A stretch of DNA of 64,000 nt from Leishmania infantum JPCM5 (GCF_000002875.2 NC_009393.2:252001-316000); one strand, 5' to 3'; positions 47,801-57,083 are shown, numbered from the stretch's first letter. Notes: generated by a model not told the origin, from the sequence alone. A program made the numbers and translations.

Positions 47801-50800
47801 ACCGCAGAAGCCGTGCCCCCGCCGCCCCCCGTGTGCGCACGGTTGCCACCGCCGCCACGGGCGGCCGCCGCGCCGGTAACCGCCGTTGCCGCGCCATGAG
47901 TAATCATCGCGCTGTACTGCCGAAGCGCCACCACGACATCTGCGTATATGGCAGGTACCCCCTGCAACCGCAGCAGCGACGACTGTACGCCAGAGGCAGA
48001 GGACGACGACGCCACGTCCGCGATCGACGCTGCCGGCTGCGAGCGCAGCACACGTGAAGCGCTCTGACCTGCAAAGCGCACAAAGTCCGCGAGCGAGTCC
48101 ATCAACGGCGGCGGCCGCTGCTGCTCCGCCTCCTCCGCGCTGTCCTTGCCTCGTCGCTGCGGCTTGGGCGACGCCATGGCGCCAACGGCCTCGTGCGCGC
48201 TGCCTTCCGCGTCAGCCACTGCACCGCCATCCATAGCGGCAGAAAAGATCAATGGCCACAGTGTTGGCACATGAAGTAAGACCTCCTCGAGGAGCTCCAC
48301 CAAATCAGCAGGGGCGCTGGCGTGCATAGATACCGTGCTGGGCTCACAGGCGGAGCCCCGCTTCGACGAGTCAGCGGCGCCCGTCGCTGCCGTGGCAGGA
48401 GACAGAGAAGCGGGGGCGGCGCTGGCGGTGCGGGTGACGCCGTCTCCCTTCTCTGCCTTCGCTTCAAGCACCTCCTGCGCCCTCGACCCACCATCGGGCG
48501 CGCCTTCGAACGCAATGTACACCACGCCCGGAAAGTCAAGCGGTGGCACGGGGCACGTTGAAGCACCACTGTCGCCCTGAGCCCCGGCTGCAGCCTCGGA
48601 GCTGCCGTTGCTGGTGTTGCGCGCGTGGCGCCCGCTCTTGCCGCTACCGCCTGCACCCTTCTCGTCGGATTCGGCATCCAGAGTGCCTTCCACCGCCTCC
48701 TGCTGCCGCATCAGGCGCTGGTGCCCGTCATACACGCGCCGCGCCCACTGCGTTTCTCGCGCCACGGCGAGCAGCGAGCGGCGCTGCCGTGCGTTGGGGT
48801 TACGCAAGACGTTGTTCCACACATGCACCAACGTTGCCCAAAGCAGCCGCAGCATCGCGTCCGCGACAGCAGGGAGGCAGGCTACCGCGCCCGCTGCAGT
48901 CATGGTCGACGACATGACGTATGTCAGCTGCTCCATAAAGAGCGTCAGTACGCGCACAGCAAGAAGCTGCACCGCCGCATCGGCCCATTCTGGGGAGGAG
49001 GGGGGGAGACCTAGCAGAACTTCGCACAGCGCCACCAGCGGGGGCAGGAGAAGTGGCGCCGCAGCCGTCTTTAGCGTTGGCCTACTTTCGGTGTTGCCGC
49101 TGCTACGCGAGAGATAGTTCAGGATTGCAGCCACCAGCTGCTGAGCCGTATCGACTGTCAGCGGCGAGGACGCGAAGGCGGGGGCAGCGGACGAGGATGG
49201 CAAGCTGTCTCGCCTCGCTGTGGGAGAACCACGGGTGCCTCTTCCGGTTCCCTCTGGCCCACCACCGTGCGCCTCCGACGGTCCCAGCATCCGTTGAATC
49301 TGCAACGCCAGAACCAGTCGGTACACAATCTGCAAACTGCCCAGCGCGTCGCTGCCTGAGACGGCCTTGCTTGTGTCGACCGCCGCCATGGAGTTCAGTG
49401 TGCGACAGTAGGCGAGCTGCGTTGTCGTGCTGCTCGCCTGCAGGGTAGACCACTTCGGCTGAAGCATGAGTCGTTGAACGAAGGACGTGGTGACGGCCGT
49501 CACGGCACCACCGTCGTTGGTGTAGTAGGTGATGACCGGCATCTCCTTTAGCATCTGCGCATCTAGCACCGCGCGGACACGTTCCGCCTGCTCGCGCGTG
49601 CCGTAGACGTAGCACGCCTCCGCGAGGTAGCACCACAGCAGCACGGGTGTGTAGAGCACGAGCGCCTCGGCCGCTACCGCCGTCGCGGCGCGTGTTAGCG
49701 AGAACGAGCCGCGCAAGTTCGAGCTGCGCTTCCGCGGCTTCTTGGCGGCGCACTCTGCTTCAGCTTGAAGCATGGCGCGTATGGCCTCATCCAGCAGCCG
49801 CTGCTGTGCGCTCGGGTCGGCTGTGTTCAGCGGCACTAGCGCCGTACACACAAGCGCGTCGAGGAGCAGGAAAGACGCGCTCATTGCCACCGCCATACGT
49901 GACTGCGACTGCGACTGCTGCTGGCGTTGCTCCGCCACCCAGCGGCGGAGGCGCGCCTCCTCGTCCTTGGCAGTAACAGGGAGCACGGGAGTGGCCTGCT
50001 CCAGAGCGCGCAAGATGCGGAGCTCCTTGGCGGTGGTGCGGCCGTACACCTGTTGCTGCTCCTGCCGCACCGTCAGCGTCTCTAGGTCCATGTGCTGAGC
50101 AGTGTAGCTGCTCTTGTGTGCCTGAAGACGTGCGAGCTGCCACCGCACGGCCACCCAGAGAGAGGTGAGCTCCGTCAAGGCATCTCGTGCCGTGCTCAGC
50201 TGACCAACGTTCGAGGACTTCGCGCATGTCGCAACGGTCGCCGCAGCCGGCGCGCCAGCATCTCTGATGTCGCTCCTAGGAACTGCGTGCGCTAGCAGGG
50301 ACTCTACGCGGCGTTGGAGCTGCCCCCGTACGCGATCTACGAGTCGACGCGCCGTCACACCGTGCGCGATGAGTCGCACCAGTTGCGCAGGCGGGACGCG
50401 CGTTTCTGCCACTGCCGCCGCCGCTTTCGCCTCCCCCGCTGTCGCCGAAGATGAGGGCAGCGCTGGAACGAGCTGCAGGAACCCAGACTCGACGCCGCGC
50501 ACCAGGCTGGCCACGCCGCGGTCGTCCGGAAGCTGCATACCGCCGCTACCGCCGCTGGTGCCGCTGCGCCACATCGACGTCAACACACACAGCACCATCG
50601 TCGCGTAGGTGGCCTCCGCGTTGAGCTCCCGCTCATCAACGGACAGCGGCGCATCCGCGGTGACGGCGTTAGCATTGGTCTTGGTTGCGTCGCCATGGAC
50701 GGTGGTTGCTTGGCGCAGTTGCCGGAGCGCGCGATGCCGCTGCCACTGACTGCGCAGCTCACCGCCGCAACGGAGCAAAAACGACGCGACGTCCGCCACA

Positions 50801-53800
50801 ACAGGCTTCAGCATCGACAGGGCGGTCATCATCGGCGTATGCAGCCCTCCAGCCGCCATGGCCGTGACACCGCTGCTCGCAACGCTTTCGCTTGCGCCGT
50901 CCACAGAGGAAGAGGTCGGTGGCGGCGGCAGTGCACAGAGTGCAGCGGTGACCTTGTCAAGGAGCGTCGCAGATGCTCTGTACAGCTGCAGTGACTGCGG
51001 TGACGCAGAGGTGCACGGCAGCGAGTCGCCACCGGCTCCACCACTGCTGTTGCTGCAACTGCCGGCTGCGGTATCGACGCTGAAAAGACCCGCGCTCTCC
51101 GTGAACTCACGCAACCCCACCTCGCGTACATGGCGACCATCACCACCGATGTACCGTCGCTGCAGCTGAGAGAGCCGCTGACCCACCTGGGCAAGCGAGT
51201 AGAGACGCGCGTACTCCGCAAGCTCCTCTGTTGGACACTGCACAGGAGGTAGCAGGGGGTTGGTGGAGGTGGTGGGTGCGTCAGCACCGCTCAGTGCGCG
51301 CTCTACGGCGGCAAACGCGAGAAGCGTTGCCGTCAGCGCGCTCTCGTCTTTCGCGAGGCGATGCTGATGCCGTTGAATCATCGCGCTAAGCGCCAACACG
51401 CGGAGCAGCTCAATGCACCGTATGCAGGCCTCCATCGCGACTGACCGTGTCGCAGGCGTAGATGACCGCGGCAGTGGCCGCGGGGCGGTGGCACTGTTGT
51501 TCAACTTCTTCTTGGAGATCGCTCCCTTGGCGGTGCTGCTCGCGGTTGTTGCTGCCGCGAGCTTGGCGCTGGTAGCTGCTTGCTGCCGCTGACTGCGCCA
51601 CCACGACTCCAAGGCCACCCCGATTCGGACAACGATGGTGAGCTGCGAGGACGCCATGGCGAGCGTGCGGAACGCTGCCACAGAGCGCTGCACACCGTCT
51701 TCGACGTCTTCACGCGCACCGCGCGCTGCGAGCGCGGCCGCCGTCCCGGGAGCCATTAGGGACGAGGGAAGGAACAGCGCCTCCCATGTCAGAGAGCGGC
51801 TGAGGCAGCGCGCATCTACCGCGTTGTACAGGAAACATCGGGGCATCAGCGACGCCTCGTGGGCTTTTTGCTGCACCACGTGCGGCGTGTCAACTGCAGT
51901 GGTGTCCGTCGACGCACACAGTGAATTGGCCGCACCGCCAGCAGCCCCAGCAGCGCCGGCGGCGACCACATCGACGCCGTCGTCAAAACGCAGGGTGTCC
52001 TCCGCATCGCGCAGCACGGCCGCGTGTGTGAGGGCGCCGAGGCGGGTGCCACTGCCATGAGACCCCAATGATGACGGTGGCACCACGGTTTCTGCGCCGA
52101 CGGGCGCCAGCTCTGTCGCCGCCATTGCGGCCCCATGCAGGAGTACCTCCAGCGTCTCCACGCAGTGCCGGTACATCGTGTGCGGCGTGCGGATGTGCAC
52201 ACCTGCGAATAGAGCAGATGCAGCAGCGCCCGTAGCTATGGCCGCCGTCTCACTGAAGCTCGTCATGCTGGCGGCTCGACTGCGCGTGCTCTTGAGCGAC
52301 TTACGGTCTGCACCATCCTTGACGCCAAAGCCGGCATCCGCCTTTGATAATCTCCACGGCGCCCCCATGGACGACCGTGCCACAGCTTCACTGCCGCCGT
52401 TGCTGTTACCGCTGTTGGTGCCACCTGTATAGCAAGGCGTCGCGCCAGCGGCCTCAATGGCCGTGATCAGCTGCAGCGTCAGCTCCAGTGCCATGCGTGG
52501 AAAGCTTGTCGCCAAGGCCACGACACTTGGGTGCGGGTGCGAGATACTAGTGGGCGGCGAAAACGAGGACGTTACTGCTGCGGCCGTCGCTGCAGCAACC
52601 TGCTCCTGTGACAGCTGCGCCGCTTCCTCCGCTTCCTTGTCCAGCTTGTGCTTCGCTGGTGCGGCGGCACCTCCGCTCGAGTTGAAGGCCTTGCCCTTCT
52701 TGGCAGACTTCGCTGCTGGCAGCCCTCCTCCTGCTGACGAGGAGGCGCTAGCTGACTGCAATACGGGGCCCTTGCCCAACGCTGCTTCACTCGCACCATC
52801 GACCGGCGTATCCTCGTCGTCGTACTGCACACCGCTGGTTGCAGCGGCGCGCAGTGCATCAGCTGCCTCTGAATTGCCAGCGAGGAGCATGCACTGCTGC
52901 TGCACTTGCGCGATACACGCCCACAAAACCACCAGCAGACGGGTTCCATTCATGCTATCGGTAGAGTTGCCCGAGCACTGGCCGTGCTGCTGCGTGGCAC
53001 GTGGCGGCAAGCTCACGAGCGACGGCGCTGAAGCCGCGGGCGGCGACGAGCACTGCACGGAGAGGAGATGTGCTACTGTCTGCTGAATAAGGGCGGTGAT
53101 GGAGGCCATGGTGGAGCTCGCAGTGGCCACCGTCGCGGTTGCGTTACGCGGCGACTCACAACTGCTGCAGTTGGCCGCCATCTTTGACACCATCTCCGCT
53201 GGTGCCGCCAGCTGCATCGCCGAGGGCAAGCCGTCCTGGACGAACGCCGCTCTCCATATCGCCACAAGCAGCTGCCCAGCGCACTGCTGCACCGCGGACT
53301 CTAAGAGGTACACAGAGGACGCAGGCGGCGGCACTGGGTCAAGGTACTCGAGCTCCATGAGCTGCAAGACCTGGTGCAGGGCCCGCTGCGCGACCGCGAC
53401 AGCGGCGGGGGCAGACGATGGGTCTTCCTGCAGGTGCATGTAGCAGCTCTGGAGCAGCGAGTACTCGTGCAGACGCCAGGGAAGATACTCGACGGCGGCC
53501 AACGGGATGCAAGTTTTGTCGCCGACGCCACCGCGAATGCGCTCATCCGTTGTGTTCTGCGCGGCCGGTGCCGGGCCGCGGGTATCCACATGATGCAGCT
53601 CCGACATGGAGAGGGAGGTGCGGAGGGCTTCGATGAGGCGGCGGACGACCGCGCTGGCGACATTCGTGGCGAGGGCTGAGGTGGAGGAGAGGTAGGCGAG
53701 CAGTCGCTGGCACATGTTTGCCACGTACTGGCGCATGGCGAAGAGCACCGGCGCGGCGGTATCTTCGACCGCGTAGATGTGCTGGGCAACCTCGCCGTCG

Positions 53801-55272
53801 CGCGTACGTGCGTTGCGAACCAAGGCCACCGACGAAGGGGACTCCATCGGTGGTTCCGCCATCAAGTCAACGAGTCGGCAGCCCGCCACGACGATGGTGT
53901 CGACAGTCTTCGGCGGCGCGCCGGTGGCCTGACGGACGTCCTCCTTCAGCTTCGCTTCTTCGCGCTTGAGGACGCTGGCCGCGCTAAAGGCGGGGGTGCG
54001 CAAGACGCGCTGCTCAAGCGCTACCAGCTGCTCTACACACGCGCACGCCTCCAGGGCTGTTGCGAAGCCTGCGGCATCGCCGTACAGATCGGACTTCATG
54101 ATCTCACCAAACTGGATGTAGAGAGAGAGGGCCTGGTAGCGCAGCACACACTTGTGCAACCGCAGAGCCAACGGCAGAGGAACGTCAGGCGCAAAGACGT
54201 CGAGGGCGTCCGTCACACGGACGCCCTCCTCTACGTTCGCGTCCTCTGCCGTTGCTCTGGCGCCGCTGTTGCCGGCGTTTTCGGAGCATCCAGCGGTGGA
54301 CGTGCGCTTCCGGTCCTCGCGGCCACGCCCTCCGCCCAGGCTCAGGTGCTGACGGCGAGGGGTACGCATGGCGGTGGTCGCTGCTGCTGATGCCGCCGAG
54401 CCTGCCGATGCGTTGCCCGAATTCTGTAGCGGGCCGCCATCCGCCAGTGACTGCTGCTCGACGCAGCGGGCCAGCACTGACTCGTACGGGGAAGTGATGT
54501 CATGGGCAATGGGCTGCAGGAAGAAAGACTGCGCGTCGCTGCCCAGCCCAGCTTCGGCGAGGGTGGCTGCGTAGTGAAGGCAGTCCCACGTAAACGCCAA
54601 GGAGGCGTTCAGTCGGCGCAGGCTGGCACTGGTGTTGTGCTCCGCAGCGTTCCCGCGTCCCGTTCCTGCCGTCGTGGCATTGGTCACCGTGGATGCTATC
54701 CGCACCAAGCCATGCGGCGGTGATGATGGGCGCGACCCGGTCCTCGTGGCGGCAGCGTCTTCAACGGTGTCGGCGTCGGCTGCCCTCCCTCGAGCACCGG
54801 TGGGGTTTCCGCCGTGCCTCGCAGCAGTTGCGCTGGCCTCCGGATGAATAGTGGCCTGTGTCTTGAGAGCACTCTTGGAAGCTCTCCTGCGGAGAGCCGG
54901 GGCTGCGTCGTTATCCGTCGAGGACACCTGCGCTGCCACGAAGGTGGCACACTGAAGCTTCTTGATAAGCTCCCACAGACGCGCGCGGGCTTGCTTCACA
55001 TTCGGGGGCTTTGCCGTGCGACTCGCATGCGATGTGCCATGTGACTCATCACTCGCACCACCCCCAGCTTCATGGCTCTTGGGCGGCTTGATGGGGACGG
55101 CCCTGGCGGCGGAGTCAGCGGCACTGGGGAGGACCTTGCTCGCCACCGCCGCAGCCGCAGCGCCCACATCGTTGTTGAGCGACAGCGCGAGAGGTGGGGC
55201 GGGCTGCATGCTGCGGATATAAGCGCACACCTCCGCATCCAGCTGGCGGCGTGCCTCTTCCAGCAACGCCAT
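38890..55272 (-). CDS. CFAP54: Giant CFAP54-like axonemal protein (5460 residues)
   Basis: One uninterrupted frame of 16.4 kb. Start chosen at the Met at 55272 (MALLEEARRQLD); the frame upstream is repeat-derived. Much of the protein is TPR-like helical repeats. The best family clue, recalled and not searched, is a region near residues 3320-3560: EGGLYYAASHVSEAAKRWSD and DALHS-like CFLSTPHALEDWH, then CALLVHQSW, then ARLVRAAAAAHLGSFSVAMR leading to DIYG. The order matches my memory of CFAP54, a C1d projection protein of the central pair. A coiled coil lies at about 2975-3035 and another at about 5310-5350. Long Ser/Gly/Ala-rich insertions account for the size, nearly twice that of animal CFAP54. 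If correct, it is a flagellar motility protein. CFAP46 or another large axonemal protein remains possible. Confidence 0.6.
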   Translation of the reverse strand: MALLEEARRQLDAEVCAYIRSMQPAPPLALSLNNDVGAAAAAVASKVLPSAADSAARAVPIKPPKSHEAGGGASDESHGTSHASRTAKPPNVKQARARLWELIKKLQCATFVAAQVSSTDNDAAPALRRRASKSALKTQATIHPEASATAARHGGNPTGARGRAADADTVEDAAATRTGSRPSSPPHGLVRIASTVTNATTAGTGRGNAAEHNTSASLRRLNASLAFTWDCLHYAATLAEAGLGSDAQSFFLQPIAHDITSPYESVLARCVEQQSLADGGPLQNSGNASAGSAASAAATTAMRTPRRQHLSLGGGRGREDRKRTSTAGCSENAGNSGARATAEDANVEEGVRVTDALDVFAPDVPLPLALRLHKCVLRYQALSLYIQFGEIMKSDLYGDAAGFATALEACACVEQLVALEQRVLRTPAFSAASVLKREEAKLKEDVRQATGAPPKTVDTIVVAGCRLVDLMAEPPMESPSSVALVRNARTRDGEVAQHIYAVEDTAAPVLFAMRQYVANMCQRLLAYLSSTSALATNVASAVVRRLIEALRTSLSMSELHHVDTRGPAPAAQNTTDERIRGGVGDKTCIPLAAVEYLPWRLHEYSLLQSCYMHLQEDPSSAPAAVAVAQRALHQVLQLMELEYLDPVPPPASSVYLLESAVQQCAGQLLVAIWRAAFVQDGLPSAMQLAAPAEMVSKMAANCSSCESPRNATATVATASSTMASITALIQQTVAHLLSVQCSSPPAASAPSLVSLPPRATQQHGQCSGNSTDSMNGTRLLVVLWACIAQVQQQCMLLAGNSEAADALRAAATSGVQYDDEDTPVDGASEAALGKGPVLQSASASSSAGGGLPAAKSAKKGKAFNSSGGAAAPAKHKLDKEAEEAAQLSQEQVAAATAAAVTSSFSPPTSISHPHPSVVALATSFPRMALELTLQLITAIEAAGATPCYTGGTNSGNSNGGSEAVARSSMGAPWRLSKADAGFGVKDGADRKSLKSTRSRAASMTSFSETAAIATGAAASALFAGVHIRTPHTMYRHCVETLEVLLHGAAMAATELAPVGAETVVPPSSLGSHGSGTRLGALTHAAVLRDAEDTLRFDDGVDVVAAGAAGAAGGAANSLCASTDTTAVDTPHVVQQKAHEASLMPRCFLYNAVDARCLSRSLTWEALFLPSSLMAPGTAAALAARGAREDVEDGVQRSVAAFRTLAMASSQLTIVVRIGVALESWWRSQRQQAATSAKLAAATTASSTAKGAISKKKLNNSATAPRPLPRSSTPATRSVAMEACIRCIELLRVLALSAMIQRHQHRLAKDESALTATLLAFAAVERALSGADAPTTSTNPLLPPVQCPTEELAEYARLYSLAQVGQRLSQLQRRYIGGDGRHVREVGLREFTESAGLFSVDTAAGSCSNSSGGAGGDSLPCTSASPQSLQLYRASATLLDKVTAALCALPPPPTSSSVDGASESVASSGVTAMAAGGLHTPMMTALSMLKPVVADVASFLLRCGGELRSQWQRHRALRQLRQATTVHGDATKTNANAVTADAPLSVDERELNAEATYATMVLCVLTSMWRSGTSGGSGGMQLPDDRGVASLVRGVESGFLQLVPALPSSSATAGEAKAAAAVAETRVPPAQLVRLIAHGVTARRLVDRVRGQLQRRVESLLAHAVPRSDIRDAGAPAAATVATCAKSSNVGQLSTARDALTELTSLWVAVRWQLARLQAHKSSYTAQHMDLETLTVRQEQQQVYGRTTAKELRILRALEQATPVLPVTAKDEEARLRRWVAEQRQQQSQSQSRMAVAMSASFLLLDALVCTALVPLNTADPSAQQRLLDEAIRAMLQAEAECAAKKPRKRSSNLRGSFSLTRAATAVAAEALVLYTPVLLWCYLAEACYVYGTREQAERVRAVLDAQMLKEMPVITYYTNDGGAVTAVTTSFVQRLMLQPKWSTLQASSTTTQLAYCRTLNSMAAVDTSKAVSGSDALGSLQIVYRLVLALQIQRMLGPSEAHGGGPEGTGRGTRGSPTARRDSLPSSSAAPAFASSPLTVDTAQQLVAAILNYLSRSSGNTESRPTLKTAAAPLLLPPLVALCEVLLGLPPSSPEWADAAVQLLAVRVLTLFMEQLTYVMSSTMTAAGAVACLPAVADAMLRLLWATLVHVWNNVLRNPNARQRRSLLAVARETQWARRVYDGHQRLMRQQEAVEGTLDAESDEKGAGGSGKSGRHARNTSNGSSEAAAGAQGDSGASTCPVPPLDFPGVVYIAFEGAPDGGSRAQEVLEAKAEKGDGVTRTASAAPASLSPATAATGAADSSKRGSACEPSTVSMHASAPADLVELLEEVLLHVPTLWPLIFSAAMDGGAVADAEGSAHEAVGAMASPKPQRRGKDSAEEAEQQRPPPLMDSLADFVRFAGQSASRVLRSQPAASIADVASSSSASGVQSSLLRLQGVPAIYADVVVALRQYSAMITHGAATAVTGAAAARGGGGNRAHTGGGGGTASAVLLDVLGKYKDDPAYAKMAVHMVREMLTMCSDAHDNLDNGSGGGAMSSSAGTGTAARKRNTGTNAPGAEVGITPIAARSTSVAAAAAIIADARLVMHTVREQVEQNRRSMEAYLDSVDSETRAWLARDGYGLCSSPQHQVAANAGARESLPIAASAGKKDGGKAAASKRKLANRGAAAKKGAGKSSAPGGNEGGLEDEEKSRHPADDEPSYTAVTRVWNFAEQHHLKRLTCAVAWWRRRRAARTLRHRYTQYNMPFMAQMHLYEAALLHMGATAQYTAVAHERRVQELLCLVSGDGSGDGDPRTGAAVDRKLAVFNPTASAAAAAATQGGGAGSGSPEKLSNIISGALAETPEDLAQTTVELLQHCARAALLFQYLWLPTRASTAVQLAVRHLQQLRVTLPQKGLSVSSTTAITALVNQLLEVPLFSIAAVQHGYWDARRDVHAGVLQPTVVKVGADVSWSHRFRFHRSVPSLLSLVSLLGQHEEMQSVQEARLHALRQRQHEELQLRLCVESEATTRAEAERDELQARVNILQQMQELLPQLRHSAAVKATLLVAAELLTSFETGLDHLRSRHRSPQGLPDAPQTVSVPSRESVHAAAAEAAFTIQYFTFESVPRGGCAAATSDARGTMTMAGSHKEASRGTGGQLNTCSGRGGGDAAGLGSVGAAHYGRDMREAVLVEQLTCLARVVVSVQPTRCEAAYRVAQRLTAGRYAEELLPRILQIETESHGQPRPETRAAYDQAIRNVPEVLLVLRAARTARAQLSNSEAQATNTQQQLLLQPDLASAESLSAEAMPTRDPSASDTSASWRAAVKLYQRAAQGLRAAGLIQPLGECLYEEGGLYYAASHVSEAAKRWSDAVDCFLSTPHALEDWHRHRTAPPAPPSGRRSLEELLWITAALTALANHAFPTDSPRATDATLLCALLVHQSWRLPGVVSTAASSDSAGRTAVTRAQQPHLPPAQYCLLDVHHVSASFSDALRPTVVGVSQQHSPTGMPGALADVTRGLISAAQSLLAKPSSACYSSESAVLAAFSDFVATVVLQDVELTVEARLVRAAAAAHLGSFSVAMRDIYGVCIGAGLPQPVLASLGAEESLPGFYSLGCAAASSAAATAAAVATSLSSPPPSSSATAPSSFYKDEESPSSSHNTAAVRAFLAACLPGLPLDAVAKHNTTVGNSEAAVSALLPLTVGVLASAALEERYGACLTRRVQLAIAELFVRLGTCDSAFLLTAPPTVAAAAASSSLAAATSSSASSNSAGGGGGQNRTSLGETMATPRVGSGGSRGSQPPPPPPAATGRGDRPVNACTEACRYASALLQSLASADVCFILTGQSSPGVMEGGGAAGVGATRPSGSSAAAAILSTQVSKARPGTSSHGAVAGASEAVAAEPRTGVSKQVDGTDGGGGGSVAPGSPCAAWLGTLGAIRQRALLLTAELLAAQGHYGACLRRLAACIAEHNEAQQYKMYHRQRQSSSAAPFPSHATSTTPHPPSRSQGPHALLKGLGVQGSDQALASFWFPYDHWVRVWLLMCRCYSHLRQYPQLEEAAGTQGLALCTAFGVAGVQKSDNSSIGKDASCWTVFQLYRLYALMQMGRLREADDVVEALELGHCAAAATSSAAAVTADSPAMGIAEDRWVAAAALRWWRTHRGKTIESAASRDVLEQLVRWAITEHGVLPWRPSTCSSSPSSSAVASPPHQQQHYVLVSPSARTILPSLALSRCATTATLWRLHDTMNHHALEQQQLSMAAVATPAALGGGEASSDEARGSGRAPQQRLTTPNCGRMSNSPSTDMASNLLTSGVPATAPSGAAASLVQALEVVSPQYITSVHASFWFESQLWAAQLKVQEVCAHLLAGAREVDVEVEAVVRGGGGGAATRGKSESACVASQTGVPPLLLSREDVLRALPAPVRNVCDELLRVLHCCVELPVQRHAYVRAILLDLTRVVSTYVRLLRARQRHTPLPQGTQSLSPATTAEPSFVSELESIAAACALLAGLVSDMERRVRTGADSLRGYATDPRVTAAASAISEANTEEQGQAPWPESLWAALQRTQDTVGRLVPTAHRDNAGGSGAAGSADVLSNPFYSSPSIHPKQPPLGSGAASSAGSAGAESDRGANAGRGYRGSSKRLSALPAPGTLPTMSATVAAQLSVPTMALTYVMLCNEAAAARALTPVADALEHDIAQQLVTRHLQRLTTPANCTYLCYRDEERQALLESVGAVLRQQQQQPQQSSRRGGSGGHSRRVGAASSPSTNAATGAGGGGGSLPSVIFTEADVWRALAPPVLLAAVPTSLFSALGADALGAPLYNSVAAAAVCVVAGARAAGGPAAIVGRDTSDGGKASQVRNSSRDGAHEARWQLYLSVSPLQDAEVAAAPPPLLPGSVVASLENCVLLPPSHILNAVAASAESSGAGAAAAMTTTSASVSGTAASRARIASRQSAAGGSAGATGIHARCTGGSIVSAADRGTGGALWPPLIASAATSTRELLVPSTNWALLDSIQQCQLQQQQQQRESSRQDTDGGVKLPHSPSLAAPAAPATRGVRKLGRRSSFSSVAALTAAAGCGGGVSNAALQHKNDGAAPPCEPAPLRWTCVSLEVSGSTVRTLRRHLRAVRACMWRVEAEEGIARGAGEDASVRKNGWGSNRCTEDAVSGATGAGAAAPTAVEAHGAKRRDDHSSGIASLTVGGSSVDSDAANDHAAAARCALAAAVAQAQSALRSRVLAGGSGGGGVGGTAPGGSSAPPSAVQGAAGDGGARAGFNSNYPGGSSSAGLAAATSPSTSAGRKTANKTSGPGRNVSRASSFGGHGNGAPAAGGADGLQSGIHVTHDLADAARARQVAERRRRLQQLEEELDEAKSSLLMELLETIVSAACASSLCPTAAEAMLDEARIEADVQRLLPRCALSSDVIGFLEEWIGSHAVLNVHGKDVDHDTCGDGGDDADGEDSCSGRSRTTSLRFYSPGLHEWMQRISRYVVEQQQQKR

Positions 55273-57083
55273 GTTTTTCTGCTTGCTCTCCGTCGCTACG
55301 TGTGTGTGCGTGTTGAGTGTGTGTGCCGGAGATGGTGTGAAAGCTGAGCGGCGCACGTGGCGCCTTGCGTGCGGCAGAGAGAGAGTAGCCGAGGACGTCA
55401 AGGAGGAGGAGGACGAGGGGGCGAGGAGGTCGGCCAACAACCAGGAGAAGCGGGCCGCCCTTCTCTCTCTCACACACAGAAGAGGTTACACCAAACAGAG
55501 AGAACGTCGGAGAGGCTCACAGGCACACGGGGAGAGACGTGTAAGGAGGTTCTAGTGTACATATACGATGAAGGCGAGTGCATATATATATATAGGAGAG
55601 GCGGAAGGGGCAGAGGCTGGCAGAGGACGGGCAACCGTTGGAGGAGGAGGCGAAGATGTGGTGGCGCCCCTACACTGAGAGACAGACAGAAATGCGCAAG
55701 CGCGTGATCTGTCGGACGCGCAGTGGTATATGCGTATACGCGGCGAGAGAGGAGAGGAGAGGAGAGGGGAGGGAGAGGGGGGGGAGAGAAGCTGAGGATG
55801 CGCTTGTAATAGACAATGCCGAACAGCTGATGACTGCGTCTATGCATGTGTGCGTGTGCGCTTGTCAAGGGACACAAGGTGAAGCCACCTCTGAGTAGAT
55901 CGCGATGTATGTGCTGCCGCTCTTGCTGGCGCGTAGGGTGCGTGTCGATATGTACGTGCTAAGAGGCCAGTGAATGAAGAAGAAGAGAAGAGAGGGGATG
56001 CGCGTTTCGTTGCTTGCTTGCTCTGGCATCGTCATGAGAGACAGAGAGAGGGCAGCCGTCGAACACCCCCACTACACCCCACAGGATAGCGTAAGGCACG
56101 CTGTCAAGAGGAGGAGGTGCCAGTCATAAACATACACATGCACGCACCCTTCAACTGTCATCTCTGCTGCGCCGACGCTTGTAAGCGAGCGAGGGATGGG
56201 GAGGGGAGGGGGCAGGAGGTCGGGCGTTGTTTCTATCCTGCCTGGCTCGCTGGCTTCGTACTTTAAAGCATCGGCTCGTGTAGAACGATGCCACGTCGGA
56301 AAGGAGGAGAGACGCGGAGGGCGGTCTCACCTCCTGAAGCATGTGCGTGTGCATGTGTGTAGGTGCGGCCGGGCCGCTTACAACGAGGGCTACACCGGCA
56401 GAAATAGAGCACATTATTTAGTAGAGTGAATCCCTGTATACGTCCTTGCTTGTGTGTGCACGAGAGCGCGGCGCCATCCGTGCCCTCACAGCCTTCCTGT
56501 CTCACCGGGTGAGGCCATGAGAGGGGAAGGGGTGGGGGTCGGGTCGGACGGATAGGGGGACGCTCTCTCGAGGCACGGCCACTGGTGGAAGCGGGAGAGA
56601 GAAGGGCCCAGCATGTAACTAGGGCCGCTTCTCAACTAGAATGGCAGCTGACAGGAACCCTGACCAGGATACCAGGCATCGCGCTTCCACCGGACAGCGA
56701 ACACAGGCTCGTCACCCTCACCCAACTCTTGCCGCACTGCCATGCCCATGCGAGACGCGCACAGCGATACACGGCAAATCGCAAACAACGGAAGACGGAA
56801 GAAATTATATATATATGTGTGTGCATATATGTAAGGTGTTCTCCGCTACCGGAGGCGGGAAGGTGGTAGTGGGGGGGGCGCTACACGCAGTGGAGGGAGG
56901 AAGAGGGCGATAACGGCTTGCTGCACCAAGAAGCGCAGACGTAAGATAATCCAAGAAGAAATCAACCATACAAGCATCCCAGCATGCACGCGGACGTACC
57001 CACAGATAGACAGACAAGCTCCCTCGTCCCTTGTGAAGACGTGAACATGTGCCATCGTGCCCTAGAGTTAATGATCACGACTC
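55273..57083. other. Intergenic region, long, with a candidate retroposon-like stretch
   Basis: No gene is supported in 1.8 kb. The part near the CFAP54-like gene has purine-rich and TA-repeat sequence (about 55583-55593), and GAGA repeats around 55748-55790. Roughly 56455-56800 is non-repetitive and lies on the 3' side of oligopeptidase B. A TA repeat occurs near 56805-56815. Confidence 0.6.
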
